Assembly (NCBI GenBank): GCA_902790215.1
Contig: CADAQX010000001.1
Span: 124,001 to 188,000, forward strand
Direction: 5' to 3'
Source of the DNA: an uncultured Bacteroidota bacterium
Lineage (GTDB): Bacteria; Bacteroidota; Bacteroidia; Bacteroidales; P3
DNA length: 64,000 nucleotides
The notes below the pieces were generated by a model, which saw only the letters and a list, made by a program, of their open reading frames with translations, was not told where the DNA came from and made no database searches. The translations under genes were made by a program, and so were the position numbers. Numbering within the stretch: the stretch's first letter is position 1; the number at the start of each line of letters is the position of its first letter. Positions 24,740 to 33,166 of the stretch are shown piece after piece.

Positions 24740-24979
24740 TCAGACTTTCAGCACGTCCTTTACGGAGTATATGCGGCTGTCGGCCTCGAAAGTGAAATAT
24801 TGGTCGTCGAGCACCATCCACTCCTCTCTCTGTTTGCGACTGAGATTTTTGATGTCCGGGAACATGCTGACGGGCACCAAAACCACGCGTCCATCGGTCA
24901 GATAGACGGCCATCATACCGCGTTTCTGCCCGAAGTCCAATTTCTTAATACCCAAATCGGTGTCTTTATACTTGCACAT
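24740..24979 (-). CDS. DUF2442 domain protein
   Basis: 79 aa. The pattern VYLTDGRVVLVPVSMFPDIKNLSRKQREEW followed by an ending like IYSVKDVLKV is typical of DUF2442 (a small alpha/beta protein using L-x-D-G-R and P-x-x-x-FP-L). It lies 8 bp downstream of the DUF4160 gene. The two families are often neighbours and have been proposed as toxin-antitoxin-like pairs; that role is inference here. Confidence 0.85.
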   Translation of the reverse strand: MCKYKDTDLGIKKLDFGQKRGMMAVYLTDGRVVLVPVSMFPDIKNLSRKQREEWMVLDDQYFTFEADSRIYSVKDVLKV

Positions 24980-24987
24980 ATATATTG

Positions 24988-25290
24988 TTATTTGATTCGT
25001 TTCACTTGGATTTTCTTGCCTTCAAACACTTGGTCAATAAGGTTGTTGAGTTCTTCCCAATGTTGGTCGATGGCTTCGACAATCATCTGCTCTTCCGGGG
25101 CGGTGAGCATAGACCACGCCACCTCTATCTTCTTTGCACCATTCTCCTCAATCCATATCTTGGCCACAGTATCGCCGCGGTGTGAGGATTTGCTGCCGCG
25201 CCGTACCACATGTATGTGGCGACGATTCTCATCCTTGTCGGCAGGGAAGACCGAGAGAATAAAGCGGAGTATGAATGCCAGTTTGCCCAT
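24988..25290 (-). CDS. DUF4160 domain protein
   Basis: 100 aa. The core has FILSVFPADKDENRRHIHVV and AKIWIEENGAKKIEVAWS, then an acidic-helical C-terminus, as in DUF4160 (H-x-H-V and A-K-x-W-L/I blocks). It is first in a two-gene unit with DUF2442 and has a full promoter just upstream. Biochemical function unknown. If the pair is a toxin-antitoxin system, which member is the toxin cannot be read from sequence. Confidence 0.85.
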   Translation of the reverse strand: MGKLAFILRFILSVFPADKDENRRHIHVVRRGSKSSHRGDTVAKIWIEENGAKKIEVAWSMLTAPEEQMIVEAIDQHWEELNNLIDQVFEGKKIQVKRIK

Positions 25291-25313
25291 TATTATTGAT
25301 TTGTATGCAACTG

Positions 25314-25344
25314 CAAAATTACAACTATTTTTCGAATTGGCAAA
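25314..25344 (-). promoter_or_regulatory. Complete Bacteroidota promoter for the DUF4160-DUF2442 unit
   Basis: On the minus strand TTTG (25344-25341), a 19-bp spacer, then TAATTTTG (25321-25314). The spacer begins CCAATTCGAAAAA, close to the CCAAWTGAAAAA of the tRNA and adhesin promoters. Confidence 0.8.
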
Positions 25345-25665
25345 AAGAAATTACCTCCGGAAGCAAAAAAAAGCATCCAAAGACGCGTTCCGTCTCCTTT
25401 GATTCGTAACGGCTTACGGTCACCAACTTGACATAAATCGAAATGGGTTTAATCCCACACGTCCTCTGTTTTTTTTGCGAGGCCGAGGGATAAGTTTTTA
25501 AACCAATTCAGGTCTGATGCCTGGCTCTTAAATGAGCAGAAACACACTTTTCCTATAAAATGAGCATGCAAAAAATACACTTTTCCGATTACTGAGGGGT
25601 GTGGGGATGCGAGAATGCGCTGTTGCGGGGATTCTTTAAGGAGGGCTCTATCTGTTTGTTTTTGT

Positions 25666-25800
25666 GTCGCGTCCCTTCGGGACGCCAGGAGCGAGTTTAT
25701 TCTGTCACCAAACTGCGCAATACACGATGTTGCTCCCATTCGGTCGCGACACCGTGTATTGCTTGTACGGTGTTATTCAAATCTCACCCCGCTGGGGTGA
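25666..25800. repeat. Palindrome-rich repeat, related to 29243-29345
   Basis: TGTCGCGTCCCTTCGGGACG opens the block. It then has GTTGCTCCCATTCGGTCGCG (also at 22541 and 22579) and ends in CTCACCCCGCTGGGGTGA. The block at 29243 has the same opening and an equivalent TTGTACCGTG and CTCACCTCTGCGAGGTGA end. The 658 bp from 25291 to 25948 hold repeats, including a G10 run at 25829-25838, but no gene I trust. Confidence 0.7.
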
Positions 25801-25852
25801 ATCATCCCAAATCGGGTTACCAACGGTCGGGGGGGGGGTATCCTCTTTTGAT

Positions 25853-25922
25853 GCGTTACAGCGTTACAGTGTTACAGTTCGGAATTGCCCTCTCCTTTTT
25901 CTTCTGATGGGGTCGGGGAGTT
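25853..25922 (+). repeat. 70-bp dispersed repeat, copy 2
   Basis: Matches 19729-19799: the start is GCGTTACAGCGTTACAGTG and the end is TCTGATGGGGTCGGGGAGTT. Confidence 0.8.
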
Positions 25923-25948
25923 GGAGTTTGGGCTGGGAGTTTTGTATT

Positions 25949-26473
25949 TCAGGAATAGAAGATTTTCTTTATCAGCAGGATTAGGCTGAGAATGCCTGTG
26001 AGGGCGCCGAGGGCGAAGCAGCCGCCGGGGCCGTGGGGATGCTGCGCCATAAACCGTTGCCAGCCCGTATTCATATAGGATTCATACACATCCATCCTGT
26101 ACACTTTTATCCTGCGGCGCTCGTCGCTGCCCTCGGCTTTGGCTTGCTGCAGCCTGTCGCAGTCTCCCTGCCTTATCCACAACCGCACGCTGTCGTCATC
26201 CCCAAAATAGGGCATTTGGAAATCGGTGTAGAACTCGGCCGGCTGCCCATACAGCTCCATGCAGCTGTAGCCCATGCCCAGCAGCAATCCCGACAGGGGA
26301 AAGACTTCCCGCTTGCCTGTCCACTCACAGCGGTTGCTCGGCTCGGTCATAGACACCAGGTCTTGCGGCTGCCGCGGGAAATAGAACAACGACAGACTCA
26401 CCACCGAAAAGACTGCCAGCAACACCACCGGCCACCAGCCGGAAAGACGTGTGTTTGTTGTTTCTTTTTTCAT
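25949..26473 (-). CDS. Membrane protein of unknown function with two TM segments
   Basis: 174 aa. One TM near the N-terminus (VVLLAVFSVVSLSLFYF), an extracytoplasmic domain of about 110 residues with four Cys, and a C-terminal TM (CFALGALTGILSLILLIKK). GC-rich codon use like the core genes. It follows the radical SAM gene by about 55 bp. In between lies a direct repeat GGAGGGACTAGG (26491 and 26521, 30 bp apart) that runs into the radical SAM stop codon. No function assigned. Confidence 0.65.
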   Translation of the reverse strand: MKKETTNTRLSGWWPVVLLAVFSVVSLSLFYFPRQPQDLVSMTEPSNRCEWTGKREVFPLSGLLLGMGYSCMELYGQPAEFYTDFQMPYFGDDDSVRLWIRQGDCDRLQQAKAEGSDERRRIKVYRMDVYESYMNTGWQRFMAQHPHGPGGCFALGALTGILSLILLIKKIFYS

Positions 26474-26527
26474 AGGAGGGCTTTTTTTTAGGAGGGACTA
26501 GGACGTTCTAGGTTTTCCTAGGAGGGA

Positions 26528-28330
26528 CTAGGTTTTCTTTGGCTTTTTAAATTTTATGCCGGGGAACCAGCTTTTGACCGGCTGGTCGAGGCCGAGGCCG
26601 TTCATGTAGTTGTAGGTGGCCACGCGCAGGCCGCGACCCACCTCCTCGATGTCGTAGTCGAACTGCTCGCCCCCGTTCAACGGCATCCAGTCCACCTCGT
26701 TGTTGCAAAAGGGATTAGGTTTGGCATCGCAACGCCGCGCACCGTACCGCTCGGGGTGCTGACCCGAAGGGCTGTGGCAGGTCATCGCGTAGCGGTGCCA
26801 GAAAGCGCTCTGCACAATGCCCTCGTCGAACATGTGCCGCACGGTTTCCAGCGCGTCGAGGGTTTCCTGCAGTGTCTCGGTGGGGAAGCCGTACATGAGA
26901 TAGGTATGCACCATGATGCCCGCATCGCGGAAATGCCGGCAGGCCTGCACCGTCTGGTCGATGGTCACCCCTTTGTCCATCAGTTTCAACAATCTGTCCG
27001 AAGCTACCTCCAACCCACCGCTCACCGCCACACAGCCGGCCTCCGACAGCGGTTCGCACATCTCGGCCGTGTAGGCCTTCTCGAAGCGGATATTGCCCCA
27101 AAAGGAGACCACCAGTCCGCGTTTCAGGATTTCCTCGCACACCTCCTTCAACAGCTTGGGCGGCAGCGCCTCATCGACGAAATGGAAGCCGCTCACCCCC
27201 GTCTGCGCCATCACCCGCTCCATCGTATCCACCACCTTCTCGGCCTTGGGGGGCGCAAAACGCCCGATATAGTCCAGCGTGGTGTCGCAGAAGGCGCAGC
27301 GGTGCCAATAGCATCCGTGGGCCATCATCATCTTGTTCCACCGCCCGTCGCTCCACATGCGGTGCATGGCGTTGGTCATATCGGCTGTGGAGAGGTACAA
27401 ACCCAACGGCAGCCCATCGAAGTCCGGCTCGCCGTTCTCGACCACAGCCTCCTCGTTCAGCAGCTGCCACACAATGGTGCCGTCGTCCCTGCGCCACAGC
27501 GTCCGCACCAAGTCCTGCCCGGTGCAGTTGCCTTGCAGCCATTCGGCGATGCGCTGTAGAGGCAGCTCGCCATCGTCGAGGGTGATGAAATCGCAATAGT
27601 CGAACACCCGCTCGTCGCGCAGCTGCCGCCACTCGGTGTTGACGAAGCCGCCGCCCACGCACACCTTCACCGCCGGCCATTCGCTCCGCAGCCATTGACC
27701 GCAGCGCAACGCGCCGTAGAGGCAACCGGGGAAAGGCACCGAGAAACAGACCACATCGGGTTGTTCCCGTTCCATATAGCCTTTCAGCAAATCAAGCATC
27801 AGCACATCCACAGCGTTGGGTTCACGCCTCAGTGCCGCCTCCAGCTCGTCAAACTCCGGGGCGTAAGTCGCCAGATGCTCGGCATAGTTGACCAAGCCGA
27901 AATGCTCATCCACCTCCTCGCGGATGCTGTCGGCCACATCCTCCACAAACAGCGTGGCCAGATACCGCGCCCGGTCGGCAACCCCCGCAGCGCCAAAAGC
28001 CCACTCCAAATCCTCCACACGCTCGAACCGAGGCCCCTCCGGCAGCAGGGAACCGTTCGCAATGCGCCAGGCAACAGTGGCATCCTCGCCCCGCAGAAAA
28101 CGCATCACAGGCTCCACCACCGCAGCCGCCGACAGCATATAGTCGCGATGCCGCCCGCGGGCAGCCCCGCGCAGCCAGTCGGCAGTAAACATCCTGTTCA
28201 CCAGTTCGATGCCCAAATCGGCCTGGACAGCCTCATAGCCCTGCGACTGCAAATAGCCTTTCAGCACAGCCGTTGCGGGATACGGCGTGTTCAACTGGGT
28301 AAGGGGCGGTGTGACAAGCAAAAATTTCAT
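26528..28330 (-). CDS. B12-binding-domain radical SAM protein
   Basis: 600 aa from the ATG at 28330 (MKFLLVTPPLTQLNTPYPA, the usual start of this family); the longer frame upstream has no family sequence. The N-terminal part is a cobalamin-binding-like Rossmann domain (FSVPFPGCLYGALRCGQWL, VCVGGGFVNTEWR). The radical SAM core has HGCYWHRCAFCDTTLDYIG near residues 339-357, with Cys spacing CX4CX2C instead of the common CX3CX2C; this spacing occurs in the GCYW subgroup. SAM-binding GGLEVASDRLLKLMDKG follows. Substrate unknown; related proteins act in methylation or metabolite tailoring. Confidence 0.87.
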   Translation of the reverse strand: MKFLLVTPPLTQLNTPYPATAVLKGYLQSQGYEAVQADLGIELVNRMFTADWLRGAARGRHRDYMLSAAAVVEPVMRFLRGEDATVAWRIANGSLLPEGPRFERVEDLEWAFGAAGVADRARYLATLFVEDVADSIREEVDEHFGLVNYAEHLATYAPEFDELEAALRREPNAVDVLMLDLLKGYMEREQPDVVCFSVPFPGCLYGALRCGQWLRSEWPAVKVCVGGGFVNTEWRQLRDERVFDYCDFITLDDGELPLQRIAEWLQGNCTGQDLVRTLWRRDDGTIVWQLLNEEAVVENGEPDFDGLPLGLYLSTADMTNAMHRMWSDGRWNKMMMAHGCYWHRCAFCDTTLDYIGRFAPPKAEKVVDTMERVMAQTGVSGFHFVDEALPPKLLKEVCEEILKRGLVVSFWGNIRFEKAYTAEMCEPLSEAGCVAVSGGLEVASDRLLKLMDKGVTIDQTVQACRHFRDAGIMVHTYLMYGFPTETLQETLDALETVRHMFDEGIVQSAFWHRYAMTCHSPSGQHPERYGARRCDAKPNPFCNNEVDWMPLNGGEQFDYDIEEVGRGLRVATYNYMNGLGLDQPVKSWFPGIKFKKPKKT

Positions 28331-28347
28331 ACTCTTAGCCCATAACG

Positions 28348-28377
28348 TTGGAAAACGAAAATTATTTTGTATCTTTG
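28348..28377 (+). promoter_or_regulatory. Complete Bacteroidota promoter for the TPR gene
   Basis: TTG (28348-28350), 19 bp, TATCTTTG (28370-28377); 55 bp before the ATG at 28433. Confidence 0.8.
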
Positions 28378-28432
28378 CATTTTCAACAAACAACACCTTG
28401 CGGCACACATCCGCCCTTAAAACACTGTCACA

Positions 28433-29218
28433 ATGAAACAAATCATCCCGCTACTGTTGCTCCTCCCGATGGCCTTCGGCGCTGCGGCACAGTCATATTC
28501 CGACTCATTCTACGATGCCCTGAACAGCGACAACCTGGTGATGCAGCGGCAAATCCTCGCCGAATGGCAGCAGGCCTCGCCCGACGACATCGACCTGTAT
28601 ATAGCCCGCTTCAACTACCACATGGGGCAGACCCTCGGCACCTCATCCACCGCTGCCGCCGACAGCACCGTCCTCGTCATCGACCAAGCCATCAGGCTCT
28701 TCCCCGACCGGCTCGACCTGCGTTTTGGCAAAATCTATTTCCTGGGCGAAATCAGACGATGGGCGTCTTTTGCCGACGAGATAATCAGCACGCTGGACCG
28801 CTCCGAACTTATCAACCACCGCTGGCAGTTTCCCAACTTCGACCAAGGTGGGCGCATCCTTATCGTCGAAGGGGTGCAGGACTACCTCTACACCCTCTTC
28901 AGCTCCGGCCAACCCACTGACGACGGCACCAGCCAGGCTGCAGCCACAACGGCTCCCGCCCCCGATGCTTTGCCACAGATACGCCGCATAGCCCACCGCG
29001 CCGCACAGCTCTTCCCCTCCGAGCCCGCGTTTTTCTCGGCCTTGGCCTACACCTACATCGCCGAAGCCGACTACCAAACCGCCCTCCACCACCTGAAACG
29101 AGCCGAACAGCTGGCGCCCAACGACCCCGCCGTACTGCAGCAGCTGGTGGACGTATATACACGCATGAAAGACAAAAAGTCCGCTGCCCAATACCGCGAA
29201 AGGCTACAGAAGCAATAA
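28433..29218 (+). CDS. Secreted TPR-repeat protein
   Basis: 261 aa with a signal peptide (IIPLLLLLPMAFGAAAQ). Helical repeats in the middle and end include YIARFNYHMGQTLG and AFFSALAYTYIAEADYQTAL followed by HHLKRAEQLAPNDPAVLQ, a canonical TPR unit. An Ala/Thr-rich linker (TSQAAATTAPAPDALPQ) separates two helical halves. It probably acts as a periplasmic scaffold; partners unknown. It is divergent from the radical SAM gene and has its own promoter. Confidence 0.78.
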   Translation: MKQIIPLLLLLPMAFGAAAQSYSDSFYDALNSDNLVMQRQILAEWQQASPDDIDLYIARFNYHMGQTLGTSSTAAADSTVLVIDQAIRLFPDRLDLRFGKIYFLGEIRRWASFADEIISTLDRSELINHRWQFPNFDQGGRILIVEGVQDYLYTLFSSGQPTDDGTSQAAATTAPAPDALPQIRRIAHRAAQLFPSEPAFFSALAYTYIAEADYQTALHHLKRAEQLAPNDPAVLQQLVDVYTRMKDKKSAAQYRERLQKQ

Positions 29219-29242
29219 GGAGGGTGCAATTATTCTGCTAAT

Positions 29243-29345
29243 GTGTCGCGTCCCTATCGGGACGCATCTGTCAACCATTGACAATCACGGCACTGCGCCT
29301 AATGACTTGTACCGTGCTATGAAAAGTCTCACCTCTGCGAGGTGA
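29243..29345. repeat. Palindrome-rich repeat, related to 25666-25800
   Basis: TGTCGCGTCCCTATCGGGAC starts it, then TTGACAATCACGGCACTGCG, TTGTACCGTG and CTCACCTCTGCGAGGTGA. It has several inverted repeats and could end transcription of the TPR gene. Confidence 0.65.
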
Positions 29346-29352
29346 TTTACAG

Positions 29353-29793
29353 CTATTCCTTCAGTTTTTCGAGATTAAAGGTGAAAGCGACGTTGGTGTG
29401 GCGGCCCTCGCCGTTCTCGTCCTCGTCATATACCTCCTGCGAGAAGGTGAAGGTGAGATTCTTGCTGTCGAGGTGATTGATTTGGGCAATAACGGAATTC
29501 TCATTCCCCCTGATAACGATGCCCAGTTTGTCGCCATCGATGGTATAGAAACCGTAGCTCGTCTCGGAAGGGAGCGCGACAGCAAAGTATTTTTCGGCCG
29601 TGAAGAGGAACTTGGCGGAGGTGTATAAGGCGGCAAGCCTTTCCGACTCGGTGATACCGCTGGGATTGCAGGTGACGGAAGTGCACCGCCACGTGCCTAC
29701 GATAAGGTCTTCGTTGGTCTTCTTGCATGAGGCGAGCGAGAAGATTGCAGCGACAAAGCATACAAGAATCAGGAAATTGTATATATTCTTCAT
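29353..29793 (-). CDS. Lipocalin-like lipoprotein
   Basis: 146 aa with a lipoprotein signal ending FSLASC. The mature part starts with DLIVGTWRCTSVTC, the G-x-W of lipocalin-like domains, and continues as beta strands (KYFAVALPSETSYGFYTID, LTFTFSQEVYDEDENG). This is the common Bacteroidota lipocalin-like/DUF4923-type fold. The ligand is unknown. The ferredoxin gene upstream has its own terminator, so this gene is probably transcribed separately. Confidence 0.8.
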   Translation of the reverse strand: MKNIYNFLILVCFVAAIFSLASCKKTNEDLIVGTWRCTSVTCNPSGITESERLAALYTSAKFLFTAEKYFAVALPSETSYGFYTIDGDKLGIVIRGNENSVIAQINHLDSKNLTFTFSQEVYDEDENGEGRHTNVAFTFNLEKLKE

Positions 29794-29826
29794 CGGGAGA
29801 AACGGTTAGGTTATTACTCTTGTTGT

Positions 29827-29855
29827 AAAAAAGCCCTGCACAGGGGCAGGGCTTT
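29827..29855 (-). terminator. Terminator after the ferredoxin gene
   Basis: On the minus strand AAAGCCCTGC, loop CCCTGT, GCAGGGCTTT then TTT. It lies 22 bp after the ferredoxin stop. Confidence 0.85.
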
Positions 29856-29877
29856 AGTTGTAACATCTTTGTTTCGA

Positions 29878-30045
29878 TTAGCCTTCGACGATAGCACCGG
29901 TGGGGCAAGCGTCAGCGCAGGTACCGCAGGAAACGCAAGTGTCAGCGTCAATCTTGTAGATGTCGCCTTCGGAGATAGCTCCGACGGGGCACTGGTCGAT
30001 GCAAGTGCCGCAAGCAACGCAGATGTCAGTGATTTTGTAAGCCAT
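29878..30045 (-). CDS. 2[4Fe-4S] ferredoxin (55 aa)
   Basis: The ATG at 30045 opens MAYKITDICVACGTCIDQCP, and the frame ends ACPTGAIVEG at 29878. Two CxxCxxCxxxCP clusters (ICVACGTCIDQCP and TCVSCGTCADACP) give a classic clostridial-type low-potential ferredoxin of normal length. It carries electrons between oxidoreductases such as pyruvate:ferredoxin oxidoreductase and hydrogenase or Rnf in anaerobes; the partner here is not known. A TACTTTTG box lies 32 bp upstream and a terminator follows, so it is a single-gene transcript. Its codon use (GCT, GAC, TGC) is narrow, as expected for a highly expressed gene. Confidence 0.97.
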   Translation of the reverse strand: MAYKITDICVACGTCIDQCPVGAISEGDIYKIDADTCVSCGTCADACPTGAIVEG

Positions 30046-30077
30046 TTTATTCTTTTTTTAGGGTTAATAACGTGGTG

Positions 30078-30085
30078 CAAAAGTA
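30078..30085 (-). promoter_or_regulatory. -7 box for the ferredoxin gene
   Basis: TACTTTTG on the minus strand fits TAnnTTTG, 33 bp before the start. No clear TTG at 19-21 bp. Confidence 0.6.
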
Positions 30086-30207
30086 CAACTTTTTTCGGAC
30101 ATAGAGAGTTTTTTTTATCAGGAAGGGATTGCGACGGTGTTTAATGCCTGATAGACTGATAGGTGTAGGGTAATAAAAAACGATATCCGACGATGGTGTG
30201 CACAATA

Positions 30208-31149
30208 CTAAAGCGTGGGTTGCTGTCGTCTTTTGGCCGTTTTCCTGCTGATGAAGTAGGCAATGGAAAGTGGTATGGCTATCAGCACAGCCGTGCCTAA
30301 AGTCAACATGAAGGCACCATAGATAGTGGCGCGTACAGGATTCTCCACTTCATTTTGGCGTACCGCTACCACCAATACCAAGACAATGAGATAGAATGCA
30401 AGAATGGACCACACAAAGAAACAGACGGCAAGACGCCATGTTGTTGCCCAAAACTTGTAGCCGAACAGTTGCCGATAGCAGATGTAATAATAGAGCGGGA
30501 TAAGGAATATGGTAATCCCGTTGCTGACACGGATGGTGAAGGCGACAACAAGCATCAATGTGCTCATGAAAATCTGAATGAAGATGTTTTCGGGAAAGGA
30601 GAGGTGCGGATGCCGCGGGGCAAAACGGAACACAATGAAGGTGGGCAATATCATTATCATGGTCAATACCATCATGGCCCATCCCGGATGAGTCACCAAC
30701 CATTGATAGCAGGTACTGATTATCTTGAAGTATCCAGTCCGGTCGTAGTCTTCAATTTCGAGGTCGTTAAGGCTGACATCCTGACCGATTATCTGCATGA
30801 GGATGACATAGGCCAGCGCCACAATGAAGAGCATGTTGACGGGTTTGTAGCATATCTGCCGGTGGCCGCCGATATAGTCCCCGATCAGGTGGCCGGGGCG
30901 CCACAGGAGCTGCAGCAGCGTGTTGGGAAGGGAGCGGCTGTCCATACCCCACACGTCGAGGATGCTTTTGCCGACCCACTTCCATGTGATGTGTCCGTCG
31001 CCGGCTCCTTGCGAGCAGATGGGGCAGTAGTTGCCCATGAACACATGTCCGCAGTTGGGGCACTGGTGTTCCTCCAGCTCTTCGTCGGAGTATAGAGTGG
31101 GTTTGTTCTGCCTAACGCGGAAACGTCCAAGTGTTTCTTTCAGGTTCAT
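30208..31149 (-). CDS. DUF3667 membrane protein with zinc ribbon
   Basis: 313 aa. The N-terminal ribbon has two Cys pairs in QCPNCGHVFMGNYCPICSQ, followed by HITWKWVGKSILDVWGMDS and LPNTLLQLLWRPGHLIGDYI, the DUF3667 signature. Four to five TM helices follow. Role unknown; the family is widespread in Bacteroidota. The start is 3 bp after the stop of the nucleoside-recognition gene, so the two form an operon. Confidence 0.88.
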   Translation of the reverse strand: MNLKETLGRFRVRQNKPTLYSDEELEEHQCPNCGHVFMGNYCPICSQGAGDGHITWKWVGKSILDVWGMDSRSLPNTLLQLLWRPGHLIGDYIGGHRQICYKPVNMLFIVALAYVILMQIIGQDVSLNDLEIEDYDRTGYFKIISTCYQWLVTHPGWAMMVLTMIMILPTFIVFRFAPRHPHLSFPENIFIQIFMSTLMLVVAFTIRVSNGITIFLIPLYYYICYRQLFGYKFWATTWRLAVCFFVWSILAFYLIVLVLVVAVRQNEVENPVRATIYGAFMLTLGTAVLIAIPLSIAYFISRKTAKRRQQPTL

Positions 31150-31152
31150 GCC

Positions 31153-32382
31153 TTAGAAAATAAGACTGAACAGAACCCAAAGCCAGTGGGCGGCGATGCC
31201 GGCGCAGAGGCCTCCGATGGTGTGGGCACCGATGGCTTTGCCGATAAGGTTGCGATAGCCAAGGCTGTCGAGCATGGCGGTGTGTGTGGAGAGATAGCCG
31301 CTCCAGCACATACCCATAGCGGTGAAAACGGCAATGGCGTTCTGGTCAATGATGCCTTCGGAAATGAAGCGAGGCACAAGACCGAGAGCGGCACCTACGG
31401 CACCGAGAGCGGTGATGGGGAAGGAAACGAGAGCACCGAATTTGAAACCGAAGAGCCAGTCGAAGACCACATTGATTTTGTCGGCCAGCATGGTGATGAC
31501 GGGAACGCCTTCGTAGGCGGCGCCGGTGTATTGTCCGTTTTCGCCCGAGGGTCCGAAGGTGAGCATCATGACGATGGTGGAGATGCAGAGCACACCGGGG
31601 ATGATGGCAAGGCCGATGCTGACGCCCTCTTTGCCGCCGTCGAGCACACCGTTGAGGAAACGCTGCAGCACGCTGCCTTCGCTCTTGTAGGATATCACCT
31701 GTTCGTTGCCCTCGGTGGAGCCTTCCACAACAGGAGCATCCATTTCGGGATAGCTCTTAAGGGTGAAACGCTGCATGAGTCGGGTGGATACGATGCTGCC
31801 GATAAAGGCACCGAGGATGCCCACAGCGGCACCACTACCGAAGCCTTTGCCTATCATGAAGGCCAGCACCACGAGACCCATGCCGAAGGCGGTGCCGAAG
31901 TTGGTGAGCGACACCAGCTGGTACTTCTTGAAATACTGGGAGAAGTTTTTGTCGTGGGCCAGGGAGATGATGGCGGGGTTGTCGGAGAGGAAGGTCATAA
32001 CGGCACCCAAAGCTGCCACACCGGGCAGATTGTAGAGCGGTTTCATCAATGGCCGGAGGATATTCTCCATGAGTCGCACGACACCGAACTCGATAAGCAG
32101 TTTGCTGATGCCTCCCATCAAAACACAGATAGCCATAATGTAGAAGACTGTTTCGAGCAGGAGCTGATAGGCGGTCTGCATAAATGTGTTGAGCATGTGG
32201 GGCAGGGTCATGCGGTAGGCCAGGAACCAGAAGAAGCCCACAAAGATAACGAGGAACAGGATGGCCTCGATGGAGCGCTTGCTGGTGAACTTGAGCGGAT
32301 TTTTAAACACTTTGCCGAATAGACGCTCTACCCAGTGGGCGTATTCGGTTGTCATTTTGCGGATGGGCTGATGTAGCGGCAT
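31153..32382 (-). CDS. Nucleoside recognition (Gate) domain membrane protein
   Basis: 409 aa with about eight TM helices. Two Gate-like modules are visible: LMENILRPLMKPLYNLPGVA with MTFLSDNPAIISLAHDKN, and later MCWSGYLSTHTAMLDSLGYRNLIGKAIG. This is the layout of YjiH-like nucleoside recognition proteins. The substrate is not proven. The ATG at 32355 (MTTEYAHW) is an alternative start, as the first nine codons look non-essential. It precedes DUF3667 in one transcript. Confidence 0.82.
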   Translation of the reverse strand: MPLHQPIRKMTTEYAHWVERLFGKVFKNPLKFTSKRSIEAILFLVIFVGFFWFLAYRMTLPHMLNTFMQTAYQLLLETVFYIMAICVLMGGISKLLIEFGVVRLMENILRPLMKPLYNLPGVAALGAVMTFLSDNPAIISLAHDKNFSQYFKKYQLVSLTNFGTAFGMGLVVLAFMIGKGFGSGAAVGILGAFIGSIVSTRLMQRFTLKSYPEMDAPVVEGSTEGNEQVISYKSEGSVLQRFLNGVLDGGKEGVSIGLAIIPGVLCISTIVMMLTFGPSGENGQYTGAAYEGVPVITMLADKINVVFDWLFGFKFGALVSFPITALGAVGAALGLVPRFISEGIIDQNAIAVFTAMGMCWSGYLSTHTAMLDSLGYRNLIGKAIGAHTIGGLCAGIAAHWLWVLFSLIF

Positions 32383-32529
32383 AATGTAAGAATTTAAAAT
32401 TAAGAATTAAAAAATAATGAATGTGTGAATTTGGGAATGTGTAAATGTGGGAGTAATATCATTAACAAATTCCCACATAAAAACATTATAGAGACACCTT
32501 GCTTGTACAAAAGGTATTGCAATGTAATA

Positions 32530-33162
32530 TTAACGAATGCGTCCATAGCAGCTAAGTATTTTTACTGATTTCAGTGTCTTGACAACATCGTCGAAAGGGA
32601 TATTAAAGAAAACAAATCGGACACAACCCACTTTGGCAAAGTACGTCGGGTTATAATAGCCAACCCTGTGCCTGAACAATTCCAGTTCCACATCAACAGG
32701 GGCATTAGGCCATCTGTCAAAAGAAAAATTGAACTGATTCACATCAAACAACGCAATCGAATCTCCCAAAAGAGTGTCGCTGTCGTCTGCGGCTTTTGCG
32801 TATCGTAGCATAATATATCCTGTTGAGTCGACAAGGAATATAAAACAACCACTACCAAACACGTCTATTGCATCTGTCACTGACAGGGGAAGGGAAATCT
32901 CCAAACCCATATTTTGCCAGAGTTCATTATCACGGGTGTTAGTCATTGGAGGAATGGTTATATTTATGCAACTGTCATTGCGAATTCCTTCAAGATAATT
33001 ATGATAGAGACTGTTTTCTGCAGTTGAAACATTACGTCTGATGCAATACTGATTCTCGTCAAAAGTCACCCAGCGGTCAGATTTCAGTTCGCCTCTGTTT
33101 AATTGTGCCCACACTGGCGCACTCGCTCCCAAAAGAGCCAAAACAAACAACAATTTCTTCAT
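32530..33162 (-). CDS. Secreted protein of unknown function, last gene of the effector island (possible immunity protein)
   Basis: 210 aa with a signal peptide (MKKLLFVLALLGASAPVWAQ). The mature part is beta-rich with no motif I recognise (WVTFDENQYCIRRNVSTAEN, FVFFNIPFDDVVKTLKS). It starts 4 bp after the stop of the putative immunity gene 33167-33796, so it belongs to the same transcript. By position and signal it may protect the periplasm against the lambda-R-like effector or be an extra immunity gene. That is inference only. The gap 32383-32529 is AT-rich with no gene. Confidence 0.6.
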   Translation of the reverse strand: MKKLLFVLALLGASAPVWAQLNRGELKSDRWVTFDENQYCIRRNVSTAENSLYHNYLEGIRNDSCINITIPPMTNTRDNELWQNMGLEISLPLSVTDAIDVFGSGCFIFLVDSTGYIMLRYAKAADDSDTLLGDSIALFDVNQFNFSFDRWPNAPVDVELELFRHRVGYYNPTYFAKVGCVRFVFFNIPFDDVVKTLKSVKILSCYGRIR

Positions 33163-33166
33163 AGCA

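Noticed and set aside
25449-25739. 96-codon minus frame at 25.4-25.7 kb
   Set aside because: Covers palindromic repeat sequence shared with other gaps and shows no protein-like features.
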